Shown here piece after piece: positions 25,105 to 38,500 of a stretch of DNA of 64,000 bases. The position numbers and the translations under genes were made by a program. The DNA comes from Nemopilema nomurai (lineage: Eukaryota; Cnidaria; Scyphozoa; Rhizostomeae; Rhizostomatidae): the NCBI GenBank assembly GCA_003864495.1, contig ML133383.1, positions 641,560 through 705,559 on the forward strand, given 5' to 3'. The notes beneath the pieces were generated by a model. It made no database searches, was not told the origin of the DNA, and saw nothing but the letters and a program-made list of their open reading frames with translations. Each line of letters opens with the position of its first letter. Position 1 is the first letter of the stretch.

Positions 25105-27892
25105 CAGAAAAAAGTTTCTTGTGTTGTGAGCTTCTTGTAGTTTTTATTTTCTTCAAGTCCCAGGACTTCATAAAAGTATATTATTAGTTTCAAATGCCAT
25201 CTATTTTGATGTGGAGCATTTCCACAGAACTTCAGCTTTTTATCTGCACCAGTTTGATTTTCAAGAGATCAAAGGTCAAGGGTCATTTGAAATACTTAAT
25301 ATTGGACTGAGTTTTGACTCAGGAGCAAGCCCTCCTTTTTTTAGTCAGAAACAATTGTTTTGTTTAATTTGGAGCAGCATGTTTACTGTTACAACAAATC
25401 CAAGATATAAAAAGGAAGTGGCAACATATTGTTTGTTATAACATTATTTTTGTTATGCTGTCTAGCCGTAACTTAGTATTTTACCTGATTGAACTTTGAA
25501 AGTGAGATTAATTTGTAATTAATTTGAAATTAAAATATTAACTTGTTGGTGTGGTTAACTGAATATATAACATCTAATTTTTTTTAAGGAGACACTTATT
25601 CCTACCATTAAGGTGGAACCCTTATGAAGGTTCCTATCATAGGGTTTTAAAACATCTATGGTGTTATCTGTAATTGAATTTTAACCACCCTACTTTTTTA
25701 TCTAGCATGTATTTTAACTTTGCTTGCAGTTCAAATGGAAAGTATGTACATATGACATTTGACTATAAAGCAATATTTAACAATATTCTCATCCTAATCT
25801 TATGTTATATTTGCTTCAACAGTGAAATATTTTGTTTTTGTATAAAGTGTAAACATTTGGAGCTATTAGGCTACAGTTGGATTCTGTAAACCTTCAACAT
25901 TATTTTTCAAATTGAAATTGTGAAAGTAGAATGATCTTTTATGGCTTCAAATGGTTAAATGTTAACAAAAGTTTAATTAGCAATGGGAATTTGATTGTAC
26001 CACATTCACTAAAACAAACTCTTTAACATTCATAGAAAGAAGATATCTTTATAAATTTTCTATGGAGGTGATGTATGTTCATTTTCAAGGAAAGAAGTTG
26101 GTTTATTTGCTTGAATAAAATATTGAAGACATATTTTCCAATTATTTTGTAAAACATCCCTAAGCATGAGATTTACCAAGTTTAACCATGTTCATTTGTG
26201 CTATTTAGTTTTTGGTAACTCAATCAGTTAAATGTGCAATATGTATTTAATTTGTATCAATATTTAAATGATTCTGGGGATTCAATAATCACAAGTTTAT
26301 GGTAAGTCTACAAGCGTGATTGCATACTGTTAATATTGTTTTGGTAGTACATTCTGTAACATATAATGTAAAATCTGTTTTTATTTTAAAATTAAGTGGC
26401 ATTGTATGCTTGTGATAGCGTAAACTATTATATTTCTTGTTTTGTTGTTGTTGCTGTTTCCATTGCATTCTTCTTTGGATGCAAAAAATAAGTTAACGAA
26501 AAATGATTGTTTCTTCATTTGCTCCAAAATATGCAATATATGATCTGTGAATATGCATGCCGTAAATTATAATCACAAGGACTGTTTGAGTTGATTCATT
26601 AAATGTGGTTCTGTGACACCAATCTGTTAAGTGCTGTAAAATGCTGTGAAAGCTGCCCCTGCACATAAGCAGCACCTCAAGTTTGAGGTCTAAAAATTCA
26701 GAAAAGAATGTTTTGTCTTATACTTTATGGTTGAATAAGAATGTTTTGTTTTGGTCTAATAATATTTTTAAATTTCCATTTAATTCTTTGTTAGGCAGTC
26801 CATAGAGTTTATTCCATTCCATTTGATATAATGTCACTCTTTTGTCTTGATATTATAAGTCAGTGTTGTCATCTTCATCACCATCATCATCTTTGCATTC
26901 TTCCACATTCTCCCCTGAATTTTTGCATTTAATAATTTTTTATTTCAAAAATAAAAGGAAATTTTGTTACCAATAACAATTGTTTTCAAATATGAGAACC
27001 AATGCAGATCCCTTGGCACAAAGGCTGTACCTACTATTTTGAGGGGCCAAATGAGAAAAAAATGTGCAGCATACACAAGGATCTCCATGGTAGCTGAGAC
27101 ATCTGAGTTTCTGCTCTCATTACAGTTGTTGAGTATGTAGACAGATTAGTATACAAAAGGTGAATGTGCAAAGCCCCTCTCTAGTTAATAAATAGGAGAT
27201 TCAAATTTGCAATATTACACAAGAAAAGATCTAGTCCAATCTTCTAATCATGTTGGTGAAATAAATTTTATTTTAAATAACAACTAATATTCACAATTAT
27301 CAGAAAATACCATGTCTGATAGAGCACATTTTAGCTAATTTGGGAATAATAGTAATCAATCTAGAGTTAAACTTTTGGGAAAGGGTGTGAGCAGGTCAGA
27401 GGTCAAAGGTGTGACCTGTCAGTAGGTCAGATTGAGTACATAATAACTTTTAAAAGTTAAAGCAACACTGCATAGCTTTGTTGTTGCTTTGAGTTAATAT
27501 TCTTTGCAACACTCTGCTAATAGTTGGTATTTGGAGACTGACAATGTACATATCAAATTACACTGCCTTTTCAGTTAAAATTAATTTCCAACACAGTTAC
27601 ATGCATGTGAAACTAAATGGTGGATGTTTTTGAATTGAAATTGTTGAAATATGTTATTGTGCAGAGTCACTGAATTACAACACAACCATTAAGGTTGGTT
27701 TTGTCCTAACCATGGACTTCAAATTAATTGACAAAGGAAAATTTGTGAGGCAATCACAAAAACCTCAATCGCTAACTGTATTATGAGGCAATGTTTTCTA
27801 CAGTCTTCTGTCAGTACCACTTTACCTATGCACACTCACTTGCAGGACGTCTATTGGCTGCACATGATGGTCATATGTACTAGCTGCTTGGA
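25105..27892. other. AT-rich 3' flanks between convergent genes
   Basis: No coding region could be supported. The left part probably holds the 3' UTR of the membrane-protein gene, with an AATAAA candidate at about 26114. The right part holds the MITD1 3' UTR, with TTTATT near 27269 reading as a minus-strand poly(A) signal. A short TCATCA-type microsatellite lies near 26880. The remainder looks like unique AT-rich DNA. Confidence 0.5.
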
Positions 27893-29398
27893 CTACTTCT
27901 TTGAATAGATATCAATTGTTGTCTTCAAGCACTCTCTTAAATCAAAATCCCAAGACCCAATAGCAAATTTTGATGGTGGAGCTCTAAAGTAGTCAAGTCC
28001 TCTGCCTATCTTTATGATCCATCCATTATTAAGTTCTATTTCTCTGTCATGTAATGTCTCTGACATTTCAAAATCAAAGTTCACTTTCAGATCTTTCAGG
28101 CTCTTTTGTAGCTGCTCAAGTTTCTCAAACTGTTGAGCAGCATGATCAAAGTCAGCAGCTAGAAGAAAACAACAAAAACTTCAACATTTCTTCAAATGAA
28201 AGCTTAGGCAATTATACGCTTTTTTATAAGGAACCTACCTCAAGGCCTAGTTCCAAAAGTTCCTTATTCGTAGACCTCAAATCATCAGATTTTAGTACCA
28301 AAAGTTTCTTAAGTTCTCACATTCAGTGCTTTGCCAACAATAAGCCTTAACACTTAATAAAGGGAGCAGCAACAGCATATGCAGAAACTACTCAATGAAG
28401 CACTTGACACATGAATAGCAAACAATCTATGCGAGTATTGGCTGCAAATGAATGGAACCAGCTTTTTAGTTCTTGATGCTTTCAGTTTTAAAAATTATTC
28501 AAATTGAAAGTTCCTTAGTGATTTTGTCATTAGTAGTATAAGTTCTTTAAATATTTCAGCCTTCTACATGTAGGTTCCTTATAAAGTGGTTCCTTATAAA
28601 AAAGGTGTGTAATTAAAACAGGTGGATGTTTAGACAATTAATTATGACAGGTGGCTGTAATCACAGTGACACTGAAACTCCTGATTTATGACATGACTAT
28701 TATTGTGACTTCAAGGCAATTATGTGAAGCCAGCTTGTAATATCTCAAAAGCCTCTATAATACACAAGCCCGCAAATTGCAGTGGCAAATAAGGAGCCTT
28801 ATGATGCTTCAATATTACCTGTGGCTCAATCGCCTTGTATCGATTTATACGCGTGAGTTGACAAATGAATTGGTGCTTGCTTATTACTCAAAGATACTAT
28901 TGTGTCTCTCTTATCGCTTACTTTTGGCCTAGAGTACAAAATCTAAACACAATTACCTGTTGTTATAAGCTTTACACGTTCTAGATTTTTTGCCTTTTTT
29001 ACGAGAAGCTCGCAAAATCTTAAAAGATTCATAATTTGGTGATGGGTTCTTATGTATGGGTCCTGAATCGTTACAGTCGTAAGTTTCTCGTCAATGTACT
29101 TTGAAAACAATCTGGGATAGCTGCATCCTCTTTGACCTGCTTCAAGTTCAATTTTCTCGTGGTATTTCCCAACTTCCTTTTGATTGCTAACAAATTCCTT
29201 TAGTTGTTCGGCACGACTCATGTACTCGTTCAGTCTCAAACGCGCATTTGCCTTGAATTTATCGTCTGTTGACTGTTTGACTGAATTAAACAGAATATCG
29301 ATCCCTTCTTGGTAACAAACGAGTGCTTCTGAGTATTTTTCTTCATTATCAAGCTCCACGGCCCGTTTCAAGACTTGACCGGCGGCTTCCATTACCAT
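27893..29398 (-). CDS. MITD1: MITD1, MIT domain-containing protein 1 (235 aa, 2 exons)
   Basis: MITD1 binds ESCRT-III tails through its MIT domain and takes part in the abscission step of cytokinesis. Exon 1 is 29398-28957 and exon 2 is 28158-27893; they join in phase across an intron of about 800 bp. The MIT domain covers about residues 4-80 (VLKRAVELDNEEKYSEALVC, YQEGIDIL). The C-terminal phospholipase-D-like membrane-binding domain shows IQDPYIRTHHQIMNLLRFCE, HDREIELNNGWIIKIGRGLD and WDFDLREC. Length is close to human MITD1 (249 aa). The intron contains a MITE. The gene is head to head with PAXIP1, with 193 bp between start codons. Confidence 0.96.
28219..28604. mobile_element. 386-bp MITE-like element in the MITD1 intron
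   Basis: A 17-bp perfect inverted repeat, CTTTTTTATAAGGAACC, lies at 28219-28235 and, reverse-complemented, at 28588-28604. An extra inner copy of AGGTTCCTTATAAA lies at 28572-28585. Internally there are repeated motifs of the type CCAAAAGTTCCTTA. There is no transposase. The target duplication is not clear. Confidence 0.7.
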
Positions 29399-29591
29399 TT
29401 TTCAAAACAAACCTGAAGAAGTCTTTTTTAAATGATATACCTTATGTGGTAGCACCACCTTAGTAATTCACTCAGAGTCTCGTTCCAAAAATGTTTTCCC
29501 GCCAAAAGTGTTTTTGAAACTGAAACAGAGGCTCTGGCAAATATTTTCATGTTGTTGAAGCTGTATACTGTAGCTCTCGAAGGAAAGGCAA
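29399..29591. promoter_or_regulatory. Putative bidirectional promoter MITD1 / PAXIP1 with E2F-like site
   Basis: The two start codons point away from each other across 193 bp, so both 5' UTRs and a shared promoter must fit here unless there are distant noncoding exons. TTTTCCCGCCAAAA at 29494-29507 matches the E2F consensus TTTSSCGC and is nearly symmetrical. No TATA box is evident. E2F control would suit genes acting in DNA repair and cell division; that is inference. Confidence 0.7.
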
Positions 29592-32500
29592 ATGGCGTCT
29601 ACAAAGTCCTCTAAAATAGCTACAATGATCGATCGATCACGCAACCCTTCTTCCTCTTTATTCAAGGACGTATCTTTCTATTTGGTTGACGAGACAAATG
29701 ACGAGGTAGGATTTATCAAGAGTATTTTCATGCCTTACAATCACCAATCTCGATTGGCCTATGAGAGGCTGACCAGGTGCATTTTTATTATGCACGTGAA
29801 ACTAACGCTAGAGTCACGCCAAGGCGATTTCAGCTGTTTACCAAGGCAAAGCATTGAGCTAGCAAAGTTCATAACGGTATTTTCTTTGGAGAAGATTACT
29901 GCGATCTTGCCAATCGTTTATTCGTATTGCACTTAAATTTGTTTAGCGCATCTGCCTAGGCCACTGGTTTTGGTGTGTTATTATCAATAGGCCGCCCGGC
30001 GACAGTCTTTTGCAATTTCATCAGGATCCTGCAATTTCTACGAATTAATTTTTTGATCGAAAGGGGCCGTATCCAAGCCGCTCAGCATTTGGATTGTAGA
30101 TCTTCATTATTACGTGCCACACAATTTTACATCACAGTGTGGGAGCATTCAATTTTTCGTTTTTTCTGCAGTTTTGAGTGATATTCCTTTGGATGTTTCT
30201 TGTAGAATGCAACATTTACAATATTTGTTTTTTCCCTTCTGCCACTATAATTATTGTACAAGTAACCTAAAAGGCATTCTTCTGAACTATAAGGGTTTGG
30301 TTATACCTGAAATAAACTTGTTTGTGAAGTTCTTTTAATAATCTGTTTTAGAGGCATTCATTTTCAGTCTTTTGCTATCAATCAATTCTCTTGCAGCAAG
30401 ACAAATCCAGTGTAATTGTTAATTACCTTCACATTTATCTTGTTGACCTCTGATTTGGAAGTTGTGCGTAGAGCATGATCATCCCGATAACCAGAGGTAT
30501 GCAGGTTTCCAGGGATAACATATAACACTGGCATAGGTTAAGTAAAGAACCGGCCCCAAACCTGACCCTTAGGGGACAGAGCACATCACATCATTTAGTG
30601 GAGATAATATGATCCTGTATTGACCTGGCAACATCAAAGATGAGACTCAAGCCAGCTAAGAGCTTCTCCTTGAATACCAAATTTCATAGATAGTACATTT
30701 AGCAGGATATCATGGTCAACTGTATGAAATGCTTCACTAAGACCAATCCCTCATAATGCTGTCACTGTTTACTTTCCCATCTTCCATACGATATCATTAA
30801 ACATTCTAACTATAGCTGTTTCAGAACTACAGCTCTCTCTGTATGCTGACTGATAGAGTAGGACTATTTAAAGCATTACTGTAGCAGTATTCTGTAAACT
30901 TTACCAGAGCAGCTTTTTCAAATAAATTTGACAAACAGGGTTACAAACAAATAATCACAGTTCTTACAATTATTTATCCCTATAGCAAATATTGTGTTTT
31001 ACCATTTTAAGGTTTCTACTACGAAATCAAGGTCCTTGTAGTGTTGAGGAAATTTTGCTTTTTGTATTTTGTTCAAGACTCACTAGCTTTAGTTATAATT
31101 TAGTCATTTGTTGCTGTAATATATATGTTGTTGTAATTTTGTAATATATATATTTATACAACTTATATCAATAGGCAAAGAACCTTCTCAAGCAATATGG
31201 TGCCAAAAGGGAATTCTATATAAGTGATTTGGTCACCCATGTGATTACAGATACCGTGAACTTTCCTGAGTATGAACAGGCCAAAGACGCCAAGCTTGAC
31301 ATTGTTAAGGTAATGTACCACTAAATAGTATCCTAAATGTTTCTGTTAAAATGTAATATTTATGCCTAAATATTACAGTTCTAATATTGAAATTTATTGA
31401 TTAATTGTTTCTAAATATACAGGTTAATGTTACCTGTACATAGGAATTTGTTCCATAAAAAACATGTGGTGTAGTAAACAGTTTTTTCATTGAAGCTCTA
31501 GAGTAGTCATAGGTAGTTGACAAACCGCAAAAATTAGAACAGACATTCTGTACATTTGTGTGATTTGTATATCTTTTTAAGCCCACTTTGCATTAGTCAT
31601 CAGCATTCAAACTACTGCAGGCCTTGTCCGCATCCTCTCTTCAACATCATATTTTTGCATTTCAAAATCAAAGTCTTGCTTTTGTTCCTCAATGCTTTGA
31701 AGTACAAGTACATGAATAATAATAGACGCATAAGATGTTTGTCCTTTCAATGGTATTTGAAATAATGTTGTAGGAGCACACAAAGCAGAGATTCCCCTAT
31801 TTATAGTGGGAAGTCGCCAGAAAATCCTGTCTGGACAATGTGAGACAGTAAATTGGAACATGGAACAATGCAGAAACACAAGAAAAATTAATCAGACATC
31901 AATTAATATTGATTTATTACATATACTATGTATTGATATCTTTTACTATTTATTCACAGGACTCATGGGTGAATGCATGCATTAAATGTGACACATTGTT
32001 GCCGTATCCTTCTCAAAACTCCTAGTAATAATTTATTTAATATCATTTGCATAAAGTATATTTAACTGTATCCTGTCAAATTCAGCTCTTGGATATTTTA
32101 AATAAGGAGTATTGCAGGGTTACTGTATATTATGAGATCATTTCATTCAGTAATGATATGAAAAAACACTGTGCAACATGTGTTATTTTATGCATTATTT
32201 TTACAAAGCAACATATGAAAAAGGGATTATTAGTCATATTTGACATTTATGAAACAAAAAGGCCTGTCTAACATCCTAGATGTTCATCATTTTTCTTCCC
32301 ATAAAAAGAGGGCTTAAGAACTGCTTCTTCTCCCAAAATTTGTCCGAAGTTCCCTTTCAGTGAGAAAACCTTCCCATACCATTTATTATAGATGTTAACA
32401 GTCTTGAACTAGGAACTCCTTTCAAAGTTCTGACCCCAAATCACTAGCACTGCTGACATTACCCCCAAAATTGCTCTTGAAAGATGTTACTATTCAAGTG

Positions 32501-35500
32501 TGTTGAGGTTGGCTTAAGAATCCTTAACTACATTAAGATCAAATCCATTTTCTCCTGAAACTGATTTGCTGTTTTCTGGTCTGACAATCTGCTTGTCCCA
32601 GGTACGTAGGTTATGATCCATTTTTGAAGTGCTACTGTACTGCATAACAAATTATCATACATTATTAGTTTTCATTTTTCATACTAGTGTATATCTCTGA
32701 TACAGATCCATGTTAACTGCACCTAGTTGTATCTTTGCAACAATGTTTTTTCTACAAAACGTTCCATTCTTTATCTGAGTTTTTCTTTTTGATTTAATTG
32801 TTTGCATCTTCTTTACTTTTTCCAAGAAAGCAAGTGTTGTCGTAGTGGTACTTTACAAAGCTTGACTTAATTTTGCAAAAATTGTATTAATGACTTATAT
32901 CATACTTATTATATCCTAGAATGAAAATTATGTTATCAATTAAGTTTGTTAGTAAATTGTTTAACGTTAACAGAATTTCATAAACTTCTTAACATTTCTG
33001 TGCAACAATTGAAACTTTCTTTTTATATATTTTAACCTTAGAAACATAACAAAAAGCTGTTTGGTGATTTACTTTGTTGCTTTCTCGAAGCATTAGGTCT
33101 TTACTTATGTTGCCAATGCTAATCATAGGTTCCGAAGAGTGACAGAGATGCATTGTGGGCTATGATTTCATATCATGGAGGCTCTTGCCAACCCAACCTG
33201 AACGGCAAATGCACGCATCTTGTTACAGGGAAAGCCTCTGGGGTAAGTCATTCTTAATGGATTCTTGGATCACGTGAAAATATAGCATGGTGTTGTCATT
33301 AGCATGGTGTAAAGTAATGCCCTATTGATAACATTTTTGACAATAACCTTTTTAGTCTAAATCTATAATTTTGTTTATCACCTAATGGTCGAATAAAGCG
33401 AATTTGCAAGTACGAATCGTCCCTTTTCATAAACCTAAAACATTTAAAACCATGCTTATGCATAAACCTAACAGATTTTACGCCTCTTTCTTCCTTTTCG
33501 TATCATCTAATTCTACCTCGTTTAGAACCACACTGTATTGCTAACATTCTACCAGGTTGCAAGAAAGACTTCTTTACCAGTAATTAATATTGCTAAATAT
33601 CCAACATTGTGCGCCTTGTCGGCTTCTAATTATTGTGCCTTAACTTTCATACATCTTTATTTGAAATTGCAGAGAAAGTTTGAATTCGCGTCACAAAAAC
33701 CAGATCAACTAAAAGTGGTCACTCCTGATTGGGTATTAGACTGCATAAAGGCGGGGGCAACACAGGACGAGAGCGAATACCTCCCTGTTGAAGAAGCGCC
33801 AAAGACCCCCGAGTCCGCAAAACCAAGGGAAGTCTCACCGGCCAGGAGTCTATCAACCCCTAAAATGAATGACGGGCCCCCATCGGCTCTTTTAACCCCT
33901 GTGACGCCAACTGTCACCCAAGGAAGTGCAGTGAAAGTTCTCTCTCCAAAGAAACTTCCAAGCTCGCCTGCTTCTGAAGGCGATGACATAGAATCGAGGC
34001 AAACCAGCAATGGCGGAATGCAAACTGAAAGGGGAGGTAAAGATAAGCTAGATGGAGGGACAAAAACTGCAGCCGACTCGACCACAACCAGCAATGTTGG
34101 AAGCAGTGCAGCCGCTGCTGTTGCTGAAAGTTAGTTGAAAGCAATGACATTACAGCTTCGTAAAGAGGCTCTGAGAGTTGTTCTGTGATAATCCATGCTT
34201 TATAGGCCCAAAGTGAGGCTCTTGTTGTCTTGTTAAAGCCGTGCATAAATCTCCTTGAATTTTTACAAATTTAAGTGTAAGTAAAATTAATACGTGTATC
34301 AATACATGCAAAGCATGCTGCCCTTTGCCATGTTGTTGCTAATATAATATTAAATTGTATTGTTGCTATTGTATTTTGTTTCGTGTTCCTATATATTATT
34401 GTTTTTGCTATTGATTCTTTTTATAGAAAATCAAGAAATCTTGAAAGGATGTGTGTTTGTCTTTGGCGATTATATGGAACGACTTCCGGATGAAACTTTC
34501 AAGATTTGGCTCGACGTACGAACGATTGTTGTTCTTTGTAGCAGAAATATATTAGAGTGCTATTTTCAGCATTTTCAATGCTTCAAAAAATTCTCCATTT
34601 GATAACGACAATATGATACTGAAGTACCCCATCATTTTTCAACCCCATTATCATAAAAGAGTATGCAAACATCAATTGTTTCCCTTTTCCACACTCGTGA
34701 TTTTATCTCCCGTGAAATAGTCCCCGCTACCTCTGCAATCAAGTATTCTGTTATCCAACACTTATTTGTATTGAGTAGGGTCCCATTTAGCCATTGTCTC
34801 TTTTTATTTCATTTTCATTAAATGACTGAAGTTAAATTCTGATAAAGCGAGGGCAAGAAATCCAAACAAAGGCATTACTAATTTATAAACAAATGTTTAT
34901 ATATAGTTCTATACACGGACGAAGTCTATGTTTGGCTCTGTCCCTTTACGCAACGCGCAATAGGTTTGCACGTAGAGCACGATGTATATTGAGGGAAGAA
35001 GGTGTAGAGACAAGATTTATATCTCAGATATTATATATCATATTTGCACCCGCGTGTTTTCTACATTACATGTTGTGCTGTCTTCTTTTTTAGGCGATTG
35101 CAAAACATGGCGGGGAGGTCGAAGACACATATTCGAAGCGATGCACTCATGTTCTTTGTCTGCACCAGCAGGGAGAACTTTACAAAAAGGTAATCTTGCA
35201 TTATAGTATATCTAACTATAGAGTATAGTTACATTATAGTACATTACATTAAGGCAAGAGTATGACGATTACGTGATGTGAGGAGAGGTTCAAAGATGAC
35301 AGGCGTAGGCCAGTTTCAAAGCTGAGTGTCAAGTCATGAAGAACATTTTGCTCGTTAGAACCGGGGTTACATTAGATTGGTAATCTTGATTGCGTTTGGC
35401 AAGGTCGCTTTTGTGTTTATTTGGACTCAAAGGGTATGGTAGTATGTCTGTGCTCATAATAATTTCAAGTAGGCAAAGGGCATGGAAGCATATGAGAAAT

Positions 35501-38500
35501 CATCATAATCATAATCCAAACCTTCAAAACAAACGCCCAGGAGGCCATTGGACAGCCTTCTATTAACATCTGCGCCCCTGGTTTCATGATCACTAGCTCA
35601 CCTGCTTCGTTCTTGTACTTTATAACTCGTCCACTCTTAGGCATCGTCAAATCACGTTCTAATTGGCCAGCCACAGTACCTCTTCCCATCACAAAAACAT
35701 ATGATCTGTCTTTGATTATTCTATCCCTTCTAATTTAATTGCTAACTTTCTCTGCATTCTTGTTGTAACGATTATCTCGGGTGGGTTTCCACAATCGAAG
35801 TCATTGACAATTTGATCCCGTGAATGGGAAAAGCTATGTGAAAAGCTTGCGAGTGCATCTGCTTCGTGGATACGAAAGTCACTTTTTAGCATTCCCTGTT
35901 CACGTGTTGACAGGCGGTCTGGTATTTAGCGGTTGGAGTACAGCCAGCTCTTGCATCGAAGACAACACTCTTAGGCTGGAGTTACACTATACCGGATTGC
36001 TATCGGAGCGGAGCGGAGTAATTTTTACTCCGGAGTGATAATTAGGGTAGCAGTTACGCAGGCTTGCTCCTACGCCATATTCCTCCGCATTTTTGACCAC
36101 AATGCAATGCGTATTTGCTTGTTTACAAAGCGCGCCAAAATTCATCACTTTCTTGATCTTGTAGAAGATTTGCGTTGTGGTGTAATAGATATTTTTTTCA
36201 ATAAATTCTGCGAGAATGGCGAAAAACAATCCGGAAAATGTCGAAAAAGGAAAAAGTCATTCGGAAGTTCTCTTTCCACTCTGCAGGAACAGGCAGCCCC
36301 TTTTGAAAGCCTAACCACCAACTGTCGCATCTCCCTGGCTTTAGCCAAAACCTTCACCGAGCCTTTTCTTTCTTTGCTTTGCGACTTGCCTTGCTAGATA
36401 ATGCAAATATAGCCTCCTCTGCATATCTTTGTATCTGCATTAAATATAGATGCGAAGTGTGTCGATAAAAAATAAACGACAATTGTAAAATACTGGCGAG
36501 TGAGATGAACACTGACATAATAGCTACTTGAAATTCTAGGTCGTCCATCTTGAATTTAGGCGCCAAACTTTGAAACGAGGTTTCAGAGTGGAGTACATCG
36601 GATTAGTGCGATTACACTACAACGCTCCGTTACGGAGTGACTCCGGAGTGATTTTCGTATCACCTCCAGAGCGGAGTGATTTTCACTCCGCTAATCAGAG
36701 CGTTGTGTACCGGATTCGTGCGGCGTAGTGTAACTGAAACCCCCATCCGATATGAAAATCACTCCGCTCCGATAGCAATCCGGTATAGTGTAACTGGCAC
36801 CTTAGCTTTTTGAAAGCGCTCACATCATGTTTTGGGTCCACAAAATGATTAGAGCTTTAAATGCTGTTTTGACCTCAATGGTGGTGAATTTCTCGCTATT
36901 GTATTCATGATAAACACGGCAACAAGTTTAAACCTATATACATTTATGACACCGCGTGCAAAATGTGCTATTTTTCCACTATTCCAACTACATTTTGCAT
37001 TAGCAATAAATCCTGCTTTGTATTTCGATAGATTTATACTTTACAGGGAACAACCTCGTTTCCATGCTAGGAGCCTAGCTTCGTTTCTAAGCTAGCCTCG
37101 TCTCTATGCTAAATTTTATCGCGCGAGTTCAATACAAACGCTAGACAACTAATCGTGACAAGACCCTTCGTAACGTTGTAGTGAGAATTGAAGTTCATGG
37201 TTTTTGCTTAGGCCCTTGCAGATGGGAAGAAGATCGCAACAGCTCACTGGCTCAACGAAGTCTTGGTGAAGAACGAATTTTTCATCCCTTGCTTCCCACT
37301 GCACATTCCAGTTCCCTTCAGCTCATCAGTAACTGGATGCAAGGACATGGTTTGTTATCTCTCTATTTTTTACAATTTACTTCAGTTTTTGAATATTGAA
37401 ATGCCCTTTTTTGTAAGCATTTTGCAGTTTAACTCAGTTTAGAATATTGAAATTATCTTTTATTTGCATGGATTTAGCGATTTGCCTCAATTTTTGAATA
37501 TCAAAACTCTCTTTTGTTTGTATGGATTTTATAATTTACCTCAATTTTTGAATAATAAAATTTTCCTTAATTTGTATGCATTTGGCTTCATATGTAGATA
37601 TCAAAACGCTTTTCCATTTAAGTTTGTAACTTATTTAAGGCGCTCTCAGTCGTTGCAAAAAGCCATAAGCCCAGTACATTTTCTAAGACATTCTTTTCTG
37701 ACTTTTATGAAAAGTAACTTTTTATGTATTATTCAAGTGATCAAAATATGGCGTTAAATTTTTTCATAGAACGTTCTTTTGAAGCTAGAATCATATTATA
37801 CTTTCATTAAAAGGATTTATGAATGTTGTTACCTAGTTTGGAGTTTGGCGGGAAAAAATTCACTATACCAAGATGGGCATGCTTCGAAACGTGCTTGAAG
37901 TGATCTATGTTTCCAATTGCAACTGCTGCCCATGAAATGTGTTTCAACGTATTTTGCGGCACATTTTTAGATTAAAAAAATAGGCCTTCAATGATTTTTG
38001 AATGACTGCCAAGCTTGCTCAAGCTTCGTATATATATTTACATATATTTTGTTAGCATATCTTGTGTTGCCAGTCATAAATCAAATATGAGTTGGACCAA
38101 AAAGCGATTATTTTTTTTATGTCGGTAATTCGCTTTTTTTAAGATTATGACAGTCAGCGGTTATATTGGAGCAGAAAGATTTCTTGTCAAAAATATGATC
38201 TCGATTTTGGGAGCCAACTACACTGGCTATTTCACACAAGCACACAGTCACTTAGTCTGCAAAAAGTAAGCATATCAGCTTTCATATACTGCTGCGTATA
38301 ATATTTGAGGTAAGGCTGTCTTCAGATAGCTACGAGCTGCAGTGAGACTTTCTCTCTTAAATCTCTTTCGTAAGCAAATACTTTTGCTAAGTTTCTAGTG
38401 CGGGAGAGGAGACCGAGTCTATAGTGAAGTCTAAACATGTAAAGATTGTTAAGAAAAATTGAGTTTAAGTTTTTTCATTTAAAGACTGCTATGAACAAGG

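Noticed and set aside
33705..34246. Long minus ORFs opposite PAXIP1 exon 6
   Set aside because: Shadow frames of the Ser/Pro/Thr-rich coding exon.
36035..36397. 120-aa plus ORF
   Set aside because: Lies within the Harbinger element; the family-like translation is on the opposite strand.
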